Notes: generated by a model not told the origin, from the sequence alone. A stretch of 17,832 nt of DNA from Candidatus Helarchaeota archaeon (GCA_016840125.1 JAEOSY010000605.1:1-17832); one strand, 5' to 3'. Numbered from the stretch's first letter, positions 7,729 through 15,467 are shown. A program made the numbers and translations.

Positions 7729-8343
7729 GTGGGAATGAATATAGAATATTACGGTCTTAAGTTAAAGATTGAGGAAGGAGTTTATAAGCCAAGCGATGAT
7801 ACTTATCTCTTAGCTGAAAATCTAAAGGTAAAAACGGGGGATATAGTTTTAGAAATTGGGACTGGTAGTGGATTAATCAGTTTAATTGCAGCAAAAAAAG
7901 CAGAAAAAGTTGTAGCCACGGATATATCACCGCTTGCCATTGAACTAGCGCGATATAACATTGAATTAAATAGTTTAGTTGAAAAAATTGAAGTAAGGCA
8001 GGGAAATCTATTTGATCCAATTCGTGAAGGAGAAAATTTCGATATTATTCTCTTCAATCCACCATATCTGCCTGAAGATCCTAGCTCCGAGCAAAAGGTT
8101 CAGGATTGGGATGAAAAAACATGGAATGGTGGTCGATATGGCCGGAAATTTATTGATCCTTTTATTAAGGAGTGTAAAAGATTTCTTAAAAAAAGCGGGG
8201 GAGTGCAAATGATCCAATCCAGTCTGTCAAATATAGATAAAACCCGGTCCAGCTTCGAAAGCTTGGGATTTCTAGTGGAAATCAACACACAAGCTTCCTT
8301 TTTTTTCGAAAAAATTGTGCTGGTAAATGCATGGCTGAAATGA
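7729..8343 (+). CDS. HemK2/Mtq2-type release-factor glutamine methyltransferase
   Basis: A 204-residue class I SAM methyltransferase of the archaeal/eukaryotic HemK2 (N6AMT1/Mtq2) type, expected to methylate the Gln of the GGQ loop in release factor aRF1. The N-terminal EGVYKPSDDTYLLAE is the family signature, followed by the SAM loop LEIGTGSGLISL (41-52), VVATDISPLAIELA and the catalytic NPPYLPEDP (110-118). It is about full length. The GTG start at 7729 has GGAAG seven bases upstream; an ATG two codons later is possible. It lies two bases after ksgA, completing the pus10-ksgA-hemK2 operon. Its stop is only 15 nt from that of the convergent protease gene. Confidence 0.88.
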   Translation: MGMNIEYYGLKLKIEEGVYKPSDDTYLLAENLKVKTGDIVLEIGTGSGLISLIAAKKAEKVVATDISPLAIELARYNIELNSLVEKIEVRQGNLFDPIREGENFDIILFNPPYLPEDPSSEQKVQDWDEKTWNGGRYGRKFIDPFIKECKRFLKKSGGVQMIQSSLSNIDKTRSSFESLGFLVEINTQASFFFEKIVLVNAWLK

Positions 8344-8358
8344 AGCCGGTGAATAAAA

Positions 8359-10359
8359 TCATGACCATTCGGGCCAAGATGGGTCCCCGGAAGAGGTGTC
8401 CTCATAAGTAGGTTCTTCGCTACGTGGTGCCTCTTTTGGTTTTTTACTATCCTTAAGCCAAAGGAAAATATAAACTAGACAAATCCCAACAATACTAAGC
8501 ACAGAGATAATAATAATAATCTCGTACAAAGTCCAAGTATGTATAAATCCAATGAAAGTGAGCGGGGAATCTGAGAGGAGAATGTATGGTACATCCCCAA
8601 TATCTTGTAAGCCATCAGCCTCGACGTATAAAGAATAATTTCCTGCTGAGAGATCATATGTAAGATGTTCAACATTATTCACGGTACTATTTGCATAATC
8701 TATGGGAGAGCCAGTCGCGTTTTCGAGCCGGATATCGAGGTTTGCAAGATCGCTGTAATAAATATAAGTAAAATCAGTTGAAGCCTCGCGGTTCCAGACA
8801 AGGGTTGTATTTATTATCTGAGAGGTGTTAAGTGTGAGGCGATATTCAGCAATGCTATGGGACGGAGTTAATGTCTGGACTGAGAAGTTTCCGGTTTGGA
8901 GGAAATTCCAGACCGCGCCCATATCCACTGCACCATACCCCCAGAGAGGATCAGGTCCGACGGTTCCTTTGTCATACGCAGTGTGAAGGAGCATTCCCTT
9001 CGTAATGAGTGCGTGATTTGAACTGAGGGAGGAATAATGTAATTTAAGGTATTGCAAAAGGAGAGCTGCAGCTCCAGCAACGTGGGGGGCAGCCATGCTT
9101 GTTCCGGTCTTTGAAACGAAGTCAGGGTTGGCACCTTCCCAAATATCGTTACAAGACATGATAGTCTCCCCCGGTGCAGTAATATCTGGTTTTATGCGTC
9201 CATCATCAGTGGGTCCCCGACTACTTGATGGAGTAAGTGTCCAACCACTAGGATTTAGATTGCTATTATCATCAAGATTTCCAACCGAAATGCAGTTTAA
9301 TGCATCCCCCGGCACTTCTATTCCTGAGGCGCCAATATTACCTGCAGCATTTACCCATACAACATTATACGCAGAGACAACAGCATCTACGAATTTTGAA
9401 ATAGAAGAATCCCCATCGTCGGGTATAGAGGAAGTACCCGCTGAAAGGTTAATAACATCAATAGAGGCATTCGTTAATGCCCATTCAATACCATTAATTA
9501 ATTGGGTGGTATCTCCACTTCCACCAGTATCCATAATTTTAACATTGACAAGAGATACATTTGTAGCAATTCCATGGTAAGTACTATCATCACTTGCAAT
9601 TATGCCAGCGACATGGGTTCCATGACCATCAAGATCATCAGCGGGCTCCCCAGTAACGAAACTCTTCTCACTTATCACTTTCCCTAGGAGGTTAGGATGC
9701 ATTTTATCAATACCCGTATCGCAGACTGCTACCACAACACCGGAACCGTTATACGTATAATCCCAACCAGGTGAAGTTGTGTTTGTTACGATAGGTTGAC
9801 CGTAACTCAGGGTCAGTGTTAATTGGTAATTAGGTTCAATTCGAGCAATTTGCGGTGATTGAACTAACGTATCTAACGCTCTAAGGGGTATTTCTGCGAG
9901 GATAGCATTAAGAACAACAAAGTTTTGAAGAATTTTACCATCTACTGACTCAATTAAGGCCCCTATACTATCTTGCGTTGGTAGAATCCTTTTTTGGGTT
10001 TCAGCGTATATGGTTCTTCGTAGTTCAACTTTATCATCAGTAATGAGTCCGACTCTGGTTTGTTCAGCAATCGTTTTGGTGGGCTGGTCTCGTAGAACAA
10101 TGAAACACGTAATGCTTTCGGCTAGATCCTGTGTTTTTAGGAGATTTTGAAATTTGAGGGAGACTTTTTCCTGAATAAGATTCAGTGTTGGAGTTGAATC
10201 CGGGATAAAAATAGATTCGTCGGTCATTATATGATTGTTGAGGGGAATTGGGGAATAATGACTTGAGGATTTCATATGGACTTCTAAAAATAAAAATGAT
10301 GGGGTGAGAAACAACAAAATACATAAGCCTAAAAGGACTTTTTGCTTCAATTTTTCCAT
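8359..10359 (-). CDS. Secreted, C-terminally anchored subtilisin-like serine protease (S8)
   Basis: A 666-residue S8 peptidase. The N-terminal KLKQKVLLGLCILLFLTPSF is a signal peptide or anchor. Residues about 80-180 look like an inhibitor I9-type propeptide. The catalytic domain (about 195-490) has Asp214 in AVCDTGID, His246 in DGHGTHVAG, oxyanion Asn341 in VNAAGN and Ser421 in GTSMAAPHVAG, so it should be active. Residues 490-600 form a beta-rich domain with many N-x-S/T sites, consistent with an extracellular location. One membrane helix (about 611-635) is followed by a short charged cytosolic tail. The start ATG at 10359 is preceded by TAGGAAG. The protein is therefore predicted to face outward with a cytosolic stub. 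Substrate is unknown; the permease gene lies divergent, 150 nt away. Confidence 0.93.
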   Translation of the reverse strand: MEKLKQKVLLGLCILLFLTPSFLFLEVHMKSSSHYSPIPLNNHIMTDESIFIPDSTPTLNLIQEKVSLKFQNLLKTQDLAESITCFIVLRDQPTKTIAEQTRVGLITDDKVELRRTIYAETQKRILPTQDSIGALIESVDGKILQNFVVLNAILAEIPLRALDTLVQSPQIARIEPNYQLTLTLSYGQPIVTNTTSPGWDYTYNGSGVVVAVCDTGIDKMHPNLLGKVISEKSFVTGEPADDLDGHGTHVAGIIASDDSTYHGIATNVSLVNVKIMDTGGSGDTTQLINGIEWALTNASIDVINLSAGTSSIPDDGDSSISKFVDAVVSAYNVVWVNAAGNIGASGIEVPGDALNCISVGNLDDNSNLNPSGWTLTPSSSRGPTDDGRIKPDITAPGETIMSCNDIWEGANPDFVSKTGTSMAAPHVAGAAALLLQYLKLHYSSLSSNHALITKGMLLHTAYDKGTVGPDPLWGYGAVDMGAVWNFLQTGNFSVQTLTPSHSIAEYRLTLNTSQIINTTLVWNREASTDFTYIYYSDLANLDIRLENATGSPIDYANSTVNNVEHLTYDLSAGNYSLYVEADGLQDIGDVPYILLSDSPLTFIGFIHTWTLYEIIIIISVLSIVGICLVYIFLWLKDSKKPKEAPRSEEPTYEDTSSGDPSWPEWS

Positions 10360-10509
10360 GGAAAGCTTCCTAATATGAAACTTTTGTTAATACACATCCT
10401 TTTAATTACAGGTTTTTCTCTATATATTTATTTTTTGAAAATACTCCACTACGAACACCTTTTAAAAAAAGAAACCATAATAAAGAAATTTTCCTTAGTT
10501 GTTTTAGGT

Positions 10510-11706
10510 ATGGTATTCAAGAACTTCCAACACAACTTACGGATATTCTCCTTTTCGCTAAAGATGGCGTTACGCAGTATGCGCTATCGCTCATTTAGGA
10601 CGATGTTGACCGTGCTGGGAATCTCGATTGGTATCATGACGTTCGTTGCCCTAATGAGTGTTGGTGTAGGGATGGAGGCGCAGGTATCCAGCTTGGTTAC
10701 TCAGATGATGGGCGGAGGACTCATGGTATCATCTCAGGTCTCCTCAACGAGACCCTCGGTGCCAGGAGAGGTTGGAGATCAGTTAAGACAGATTGAAGGG
10801 ATAAATGGTTGTGTGGGTGTGATTGAAGATTTTGTTCAAGCACAAGGAGAATTCTTAAGCTTAGCGGGTGTTGAACCAGACAAATTATCAGAAGCATTTA
10901 GTGTTACAATTGTGGAAGGACATGATCTAGAATGGGCTATAGCGAATGGAATAGCTAATCCCGCACTCATTGATGAAACGGCGAGAGAGATTTTAGGATA
11001 TGATATAAATGATACAATAATTGTGTCAGGGATGATGTCTGGGGCCATCTATGAGTTTGAGATCGTGGGCATCACTTCTGCGCTTCAAATTGATCTTTCC
11101 TTTATTATGGCAGGATTCGCTTATACATCTCTGGATGTGATGCAGGAATTGATGTCTACTACGAACGTGCAGTATTTCATGTGTACGGTAGCAGAAGGGT
11201 ACGATATGGACGTATTAGCTGAAACAATCCGAAACGCCTATCCTGAAGCAAGTGTCACCACCAGTGCTGATATACTTGCCATGTCAGATCAGATAATGAG
11301 TATGATATTCGCTGTGCTCTTCGCTATTGGGTCCATTAGTCTGTTAGTAGGGGCCCTCATGATTACAAATACGACCATGATGAGCGTGTTAGAGCGGACT
11401 AGGGAAATTGGCATTGTTAAATCCATCGGGGGGAAACGATCCCATGTCCTCACGATTTTTATTACAGAAGCAGTTATGATTTCATCGATAGGGGGAATTT
11501 TAGGGTGTGTGCTTTCGCTGATAGCGGTTACCGGATTAACTGGTATTGTTTACGGGATGTATGGCTTTCCCCTAGCCTATAGTCTCGAAGCTTGGATTTT
11601 TCTAAGCGGTCTAGCAATGGCGGCGGGGATTGGTGCTATAGCGGGAGCATTTCCATCGTGGCGGGCTGCTAGTGTGAAGCCAGTTGAAGCCCTGCGCTAT
11701 GAATGA
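10510..11706 (+). CDS. MacB/FtsX-type ABC transporter permease
   Basis: A 398-residue permease with the MacB layout: one membrane helix near the N-terminus (FRTMLTVLGISIGIMTFVAL), a large extracellular MacB_PCD-like domain, then three helices at the end. The cytosolic loop between helices 2 and 3 carries the family signature ERTREIGIVKSIGGKRSHVL, and the protein ends FPSWRAASVKPVEALRYE. The ATG at 10510 gives the usual family length; the frame stays open back to 10342, but that region would add an extra hydrophobic segment unlike relatives and overlaps the divergent promoter zone. A TATA-like CATAATAAAG lies about 27 nt upstream, consistent with a leaderless message. No ABC ATPase gene is present in this window, so its partner must be encoded elsewhere. 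Confidence 0.87.
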   Translation: MVFKNFQHNLRIFSFSLKMALRSMRYRSFRTMLTVLGISIGIMTFVALMSVGVGMEAQVSSLVTQMMGGGLMVSSQVSSTRPSVPGEVGDQLRQIEGINGCVGVIEDFVQAQGEFLSLAGVEPDKLSEAFSVTIVEGHDLEWAIANGIANPALIDETAREILGYDINDTIIVSGMMSGAIYEFEIVGITSALQIDLSFIMAGFAYTSLDVMQELMSTTNVQYFMCTVAEGYDMDVLAETIRNAYPEASVTTSADILAMSDQIMSMIFAVLFAIGSISLLVGALMITNTTMMSVLERTREIGIVKSIGGKRSHVLTIFITEAVMISSIGGILGCVLSLIAVTGLTGIVYGMYGFPLAYSLEAWIFLSGLAMAAGIGAIAGAFPSWRAASVKPVEALRYE

Positions 11707-11967
11707 TTAGAGTTCTTGTTCCTCTTTTTGAAAAAATTTCAGAGAATAACATCCGTCCGAGTGATCAAATAGCCCTCGATGTGATCGCATATGATTTATT
11801 GTATCGAGAACAATACAAACTATCCCCATCCCTACATAAAACCAAAAAACTATCCAAAACCAACCCATAGTATTTGTAATGAGCCAAGCGATTACCCCAC
11901 CTAGTGGCGCAATGAGAATTATGGAACATACACCTAAAAACCAGGTATGCAACCACTTGTTGTGCAT
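11707..11967 (-). CDS. Small membrane protein of unknown function
   Basis: An 86-residue protein not recognised as a known family. Two hydrophobic helices (about residues 7-30 and 35-56; WFLGVCSIILIAPLGGVIAWLI and FWIVFWFYVGMGIVCIVL, split by a Trp-rich turn) are followed by a roughly 30-residue hydrophilic tail with His, Asp and Glu. The ATG at 11967 is 28 nt from the centre of a TATA box, as expected for a leaderless mRNA. The stop codon directly abuts the permease stop (TGA 11704-11706, then this gene's TAA complement 11707-11709), so the two messages must overlap or terminate within each other. The hydrophobicity pattern and promoter support a real gene. Confidence 0.6.
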   Translation of the reverse strand: MHNKWLHTWFLGVCSIILIAPLGGVIAWLITNTMGWFWIVFWFYVGMGIVCIVLDTINHMRSHRGLFDHSDGCYSLKFFQKEEQEL

Positions 11968-11986
11968 ACTTATTTTTATTACTTAA

Positions 11987-12003
11987 CACATTTATAAAAT
12001 GTG
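11987..12003. promoter_or_regulatory. Palindromic TATA box shared by divergent genes
   Basis: CACATTTATAAAATGTG is a 7-bp inverted repeat (CACATTT/AAATGTG) around ATA. Its TATA centre is 28 nt from the ATG of the minus-strand membrane gene. It is about 25 nt from position 12020, just before the GGTGA site of the plus-strand GTPase gene. One box could thus serve both directions; a dimeric repressor could also use the palindrome. Confidence 0.55.
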
Positions 12004-12035
12004 AGATGGTTTGAATCCATGATTGGTGAAGTTAA

Positions 12036-13223
12036 GTGCCTGTAAATTTATCCCCAGAAGCAATAGCTGCGCGGCAAAGGTATATGGATGCCAGTTCTTT
12101 AGAGGAACAAATAAGAACCCTTCGAGAGTACATTGCGGCCGTCCCCAAACATAAAGGCACCGAGAATTTACTCTATAATTTGAAAAAAAGACTTTCAAAA
12201 TTACTATTTGAACAGGAGAAAAAGTTAGAAAAGGTAAAGAAGGGAAGGAGTTCAGCAGTTTCGCCCTTTAGTATAAAAAAAGAGGGTGCAGGGCAAGTAG
12301 TTATAATAGGTACAACTAATTCAGGGAAGAGTTCCTTATTAACAACATTAACGAATGTTGAAACCGAGATTGCGGATTACAACTTTACAACCCAATTACC
12401 AGTTATTGGTATGATGGATTATGAGGATATCCTCATTCAGATGGTGGAATTACCTGCCATTTTTGAGCACATGAATGGAAAAGGAGGCAATGGAAGGCAG
12501 ATCTTAAGTGCAATTCGCAACTCTGACGCGGTTATTCTTATCATAGATCTTTCCACTGATCCGCTTCCACAAATGAATTTAATCCTAAGTGAGTTAGAAT
12601 CCGCTAATATTCGATTGAATATACGAAAATTACCCGTTAGTATTATGAAAACGGGCGAAGGAGGAATCGTTGTGACCTTCCAAGGGACTCGAATCGAGAG
12701 TAACCGTAAAGACATAGTTGAATTATTACAAGAACGTAAAATACACAACGCGATCGTAAAAATCGCGGATAATTGTACCCGGGCGGATGTCCTTGATGCA
12801 CTCAATGCTAATATAGCAAACAAAAAAGCAATTCTCGTCGCGAATAAGGGGGATCTTGAGGGATCCAAAAAGAATTTTAAAAAATTAACCAAAGGGTACG
12901 CACAGAAATTCACTATTTTGGCCATGTCAATGGTGAAAAAGATAGGGGTTCTCAGCTTGAAATCGAAAATTTATAAACAATTAGAAGTGATTCGTATTTA
13001 TACAAAGGAACCTGGTAAAGCTCCCTCTCCCAAAGCCATTGTACTACCGAAGGGATCCGTGGTAGAAGATGTAGCGAAAAAGTTACACAAGTTATTCTTT
13101 TCCAGTTTCAAATATGCGCGAATTATGCGCCCTCATCCAAAAATAAAGAAAAAATTTACGCGAAAACAAGTGGGGTTGAATTATGAACTCCAGGATTGCG
13201 ATATTGTTCAATTCTATACTTAG
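12036..13223 (+). CDS. TGS-domain GTPase related to Obg/DRG
   Basis: A 395-residue P-loop GTPase of the archaeal DRG/Obg-related group. A helical N-terminal region (about 5-70; IAAVPKHKGTENLLYNLKKR is its hallmark) precedes the G domain. G1 is GTTNSGKSS (92-100), G2 lies in YNFTTQLP, G4 is NKGD (270-273), and a C-terminal TGS domain (about 317-395; KAIVLPKGSVVEDVA ... LNYELQDCDIVQFY) ends the protein. The G3 motif reads VELPA where DRG proteins have DLPG. DRG-type GTPases act on translating ribosomes, so a translation role is likely. The GTG start at 12036 follows GGTGA at 12024-12028. The JAMM gene follows after 38 nt, probably in the same operon. Confidence 0.88.
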   Translation: MPVNLSPEAIAARQRYMDASSLEEQIRTLREYIAAVPKHKGTENLLYNLKKRLSKLLFEQEKKLEKVKKGRSSAVSPFSIKKEGAGQVVIIGTTNSGKSSLLTTLTNVETEIADYNFTTQLPVIGMMDYEDILIQMVELPAIFEHMNGKGGNGRQILSAIRNSDAVILIIDLSTDPLPQMNLILSELESANIRLNIRKLPVSIMKTGEGGIVVTFQGTRIESNRKDIVELLQERKIHNAIVKIADNCTRADVLDALNANIANKKAILVANKGDLEGSKKNFKKLTKGYAQKFTILAMSMVKKIGVLSLKSKIYKQLEVIRIYTKEPGKAPSPKAIVLPKGSVVEDVAKKLHKLFFSSFKYARIMRPHPKIKKKFTRKQVGLNYELQDCDIVQFYT

Positions 13224-13261
13224 TTGTCTTTAAATGTTGTTTTTCAAATAGGGTGATCGAA

Positions 13262-13681
13262 ATGACGAAAATAAAAGAATTGCGGATTAAAAAATTGGAT
13301 GTTCACAAGTTGCTGGATTGGGTTGAGGAAAATGAACCTATTGAAGCCTGTGCTTTGCTAATAGGAACAATAAAAATGAACATTGCATACGTTGATGAAG
13401 TGGTCTTAACTCCTAATGATAAACCATCTTTAGCCGAATTTTCGATAGATGCGGAGTTATTATATAAAGTTTATGAGGATGCCAAGGATAAAAATAAAAA
13501 ACTGGTGAGTATCTTCCATTCCCATCCGATAGGTTCGATTCCAAGCTTTACTGATGAAGCTTATATGAAATACAACTCACACGCGGTTTGGCTCATTAGG
13601 GGGTACCCAAGAACTGAACCCATGCGAGGTTATCAATGGGTAGCGAACAAAATAGTGGAAGTTAAAGTAACAATTATGTGA
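13262..13681 (+). CDS. JAMM/MPN-domain metalloprotease-like protein
   Basis: A 139-residue single-domain JAB1/MPN/Mov34 protein. The active-site set is visible: Glu28 in PIEACALLIG, then His86 and His88 in FHSHPIG, Ser95 and Asp98 in PSFTD. This fits a zinc-dependent isopeptidase or C-terminal processing enzyme acting on ubiquitin-like proteins (compare archaeal desampylases). Only six residues separate the second His from the Ser, one fewer than the usual HxHx7SxxD. The start is ATG 13262, behind a strong GGGTGATC at 13251-13258; the frame is open farther upstream but overlaps the GTPase end. It is co-directional with the TGS GTPase; TGS is a beta-grasp fold, but a substrate link is only speculation. 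Confidence 0.88.
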   Translation: MTKIKELRIKKLDVHKLLDWVEENEPIEACALLIGTIKMNIAYVDEVVLTPNDKPSLAEFSIDAELLYKVYEDAKDKNKKLVSIFHSHPIGSIPSFTDEAYMKYNSHAVWLIRGYPRTEPMRGYQWVANKIVEVKVTIM

Positions 13682-13737
13682 AAAAGAATTCAGTAAAAAT
13701 TTGTAAAAAATTCAAAACGCAAATATATGAATGTCTT

Positions 13738-13754
13738 ATTTTATAAGTATAAAG
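13738..13754 (+). promoter_or_regulatory. Probable TATA box for the membrane protein gene
   Basis: ATTTTATAAGTATAAAG holds two overlapping TATA-like boxes. The second (centre about 13751) is 27 nt from 13778, so a transcript would begin near ATGATTGGTGAA and give a short leader carrying the GGTGA site for ATG 13797. Confidence 0.5.
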
Positions 13755-13796
13755 CAAATTTGTGATATTAAATTTGTATGATTGGTGAAACGTAAG

Positions 13797-14432
13797 ATGA
13801 TTGACATTGTTGGCGGCTTTAATGCAGTCTTCGACTTTTTTGGGCAACATATCAGCACAATGTTACTTATCGGCGGATTTTTTGCAGGATTTTACTTTAT
13901 TTACTGGTTCTTCAGAGGAAGTCCAAGTGAAGCTGAAAAAACCCCAACTAGCTTAAAGGTGATGACCTATCTAGGGGTGTTAGCTGGGATTTGTATTCTC
14001 GGTGGCAGCGTAAATGATTGGGGGCTATCGTATTACCATTGGTTTACCTGCACTATAGGTATAATTGTAGGACTTGCATTGATTTTAAGGCCTATAAAAG
14101 ATATTCCATGGGCAGCTGTAATTGGAGTAATCGCTGGAGCAATTGTAGTCTTTATCTCTGCTAGTTACTTAGAGTTTATGGTCGATGGATTCGCATCTTT
14201 ACTCGGCATTGATCCTTATTGGATACTGATTATTTTATTCATATTGATACTTCTACTAACCTATATGGCCTTTAAATTGATAGAAGACCTCGGTAGGCTT
14301 CTTGGTAAAATCTTATCCTCACGACCTTCAAGTGCAGTCATTATGATAATCTGTGCTGCAGAGGCAATTTGTGCGTACTTGGGTACACCAGCGGATCCGT
14401 TCTCTCTTTGGAGATTATTTGGCGGAGCCTAA
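13797..14432 (+). CDS. Six-helix integral membrane protein of unknown function
   Basis: A 211-residue, strongly hydrophobic protein. About six membrane helices are apparent: near 20-40 (MLLIGGFFAGFYFIYWFF), 55-72, 82-97, 102-124 (WAAVIGVIAGAIVVFISA), 138-160 (WILIILFILILLLTYMAF) and 180-196. The loop after helix 1 is hydrophilic (GSPSEAEKTPTS). No catalytic or transporter motif was recognised. The ATG at 13797 has GGTGA eight bases upstream; starts at GTG 13785 or TTG 13782 would place this site inside the gene. The gene has its own promoter, so its tie to the JAMM gene may be loose. It converges on cofC with five bases between stops. Confidence 0.72.
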   Translation: MIDIVGGFNAVFDFFGQHISTMLLIGGFFAGFYFIYWFFRGSPSEAEKTPTSLKVMTYLGVLAGICILGGSVNDWGLSYYHWFTCTIGIIVGLALILRPIKDIPWAAVIGVIAGAIVVFISASYLEFMVDGFASLLGIDPYWILIILFILILLLTYMAFKLIEDLGRLLGKILSSRPSSAVIMIICAAEAICAYLGTPADPFSLWRLFGGA

Positions 14433-14435
14433 TCC

Positions 14436-14450
14436 TTTTATTTTTTTTTT
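14436..14450 (+). terminator. T-rich terminator for the membrane protein gene
   Basis: TTTTA followed by ten T residues (14441-14450) begins a few bases after the TAA at 14430-14432. Archaeal polymerase terminates on such U-tracts. The run lies over the last codons of the convergent cofC gene, where it reads as a Lys tail. Confidence 0.6.
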
Positions 14451-15046
14451 ATTGAATATAATTGCTCTAAATCTTCTTTGAGATCTATATCTAAGGCAAA
14501 AGCAGGTTTCTCTAGGATGATATAAGGGAGTTTCTGCTTTGAAATAGTATCGAGATTTTTCTGGAAGCTATTGGGACCATACCATACTTTTACCAAATTT
14601 GGGGGTCTTAGGTAAAAAGCATTAGTTCCATCTCGACGTTGTGATGGGACAAGAACAATAGGAAATTTATTTTTTCCCATTTTTATTAATTCATCGATAT
14701 CATCAGAAGAAACTAAAGGAATATCTGCGGGGATAATCAGGATTGAAGAAATTTGCTTAGATGCACACCAATCTATAGCTAGTTGCACTGCTTGATTCGT
14801 TCCATTTGAGGCATACTCAACCAGATATTCAAGATTTGATAAATTCCATTTTTTGGTAATTTCAATAATTTTGGAATCAGGAGTAACAAGTAGGGTGTGA
14901 TTGGAAAGCTGTGCCTTAGCCGTAGCATTTAAAACATTTTTCAACAAGGTTAGGATTAATGCTTTTCGCTGCTGAGAGGTTAAGAATGATTCAAGACGCT
15001 TCTTACCATCCTTCAAGGATTTTATCGGGATGATTGTGCAGTGCAT
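14438..15046 (-). CDS. cofC: Phospholactate/phosphoenolpyruvate guanylyltransferase CofC (FbiD)
   Basis: A CofC/FbiD nucleotidyltransferase that activates 2-phospho-L-lactate or phosphoenolpyruvate with GTP for coenzyme F420 synthesis. The GT-A-like fold is marked by TIIPIKSLKDGKKRL at the start, IIPADIPLV (metal-binding Asp), PSQRRDGTNAFYLRPP, and a C-terminal FALDIDLKEDLE. Two ATGs, four codons apart, are possible. The inner one (15046) is 27 nt from a TATA centre and begins directly at the first beta strand, so I chose it; neither has a Shine-Dalgarno site, which fits a leaderless message. Which C3 acid it uses cannot be read from sequence. It is the last gene of the minus-strand F420 locus. 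Confidence 0.9.
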   Translation of the reverse strand: MHCTIIPIKSLKDGKKRLESFLTSQQRKALILTLLKNVLNATAKAQLSNHTLLVTPDSKIIEITKKWNLSNLEYLVEYASNGTNQAVQLAIDWCASKQISSILIIPADIPLVSSDDIDELIKMGKNKFPIVLVPSQRRDGTNAFYLRPPNLVKVWYGPNSFQKNLDTISKQKLPYIILEKPAFALDIDLKEDLEQLYSIKKK

Positions 15047-15069
15047 TGAGTTAATCATGTGTTGAGGTC

Positions 15070-15076
15070 TATAAAA
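15070..15076 (-). promoter_or_regulatory. TATA box of cofC
   Basis: TTTTATA on the minus strand, centre 27 nt before ATG 15046. The spacing matches archaeal leaderless transcription and favours the inner start codon. Confidence 0.55.
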
Positions 15077-15186
15077 ATCTATTATTTGGATTATCCTTAA
15101 AACAACAATTAGAAGCCATAAGGAATCCAGTCTTATGATTAAGGGGAAAATACAAAAAAAGGAGAAAAATTGGAATTAATTTTTTA

Positions 15187-15357
15187 TCAGAACTTACATG
15201 TGTCAAAGAAATCGCATTCAATGCAATCAAAACGTGTTTTTCTGAATGTCCTCCCATCTTGATAGCATACAGGAGGTGCCGTTACCGAAATTGGCTGTGG
15301 TCTCGTCAAATCGTTCAAAATATTATCAATGTTAATGTTTTCTTTCGCGCTTACCAC
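15187..15357 (-). CDS. 56-residue Cys-rich protein within the F420 locus
   Basis: A short gene not recognised as a known family. GTG 15357 has AGGTG eight bases upstream, and the frame stays open for 56 residues to TGA 15187-15189. The N-terminal half is a short amphipathic helix (KENINIDNILNDLTR), followed by a Pro-rich linker (PQPISVTAPPV). The C-terminal half has four cysteines: Cys31 in VCYQDGRTF and the cluster DCIECDFFDTCKF (Cys45, Cys48, Cys54; C-x2-C-x5-C). This looks like a small zinc or iron-sulfur module at the very C-terminus. It sits between cofD and cofC on the same strand. The protein-like composition and ribosome-binding site support a real gene; an overlapping 62-codon frame (15069-15257) has neither. 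Confidence 0.6.
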   Translation of the reverse strand: MVSAKENINIDNILNDLTRPQPISVTAPPVCYQDGRTFRKTRFDCIECDFFDTCKF

Positions 15358-15467
15358 TAACCAAACACCTAACGTTAAGTATGTATCATCCTAGTTTATT
15401 TTGGTTTTGTACTAAAAAACTAGAAAACATAAAAATTCTATAAAACAAGAGCGCCAATAAAACTTAA

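Noticed and set aside
9095..9580. 161-codon plus-strand open frame inside the protease gene
   Set aside because: Antisense to the S8 catalytic domain, whose triad is intact.
10342..10509. 56-codon upstream extension of the permease
   Set aside because: Would add a non-family hydrophobic segment and overlap the protease start; ATG 10510 gives the usual family length.
12437..12925. 162-codon minus-strand open frame inside the GTPase gene
   Set aside because: Antisense shadow of a well-supported GTPase; no family features.
15069..15257. 62-codon minus-strand open frame starting MGGHSEKHV
   Set aside because: Overlaps the Cys-rich gene in another frame; it has no ribosome-binding site and runs into the cofC promoter.
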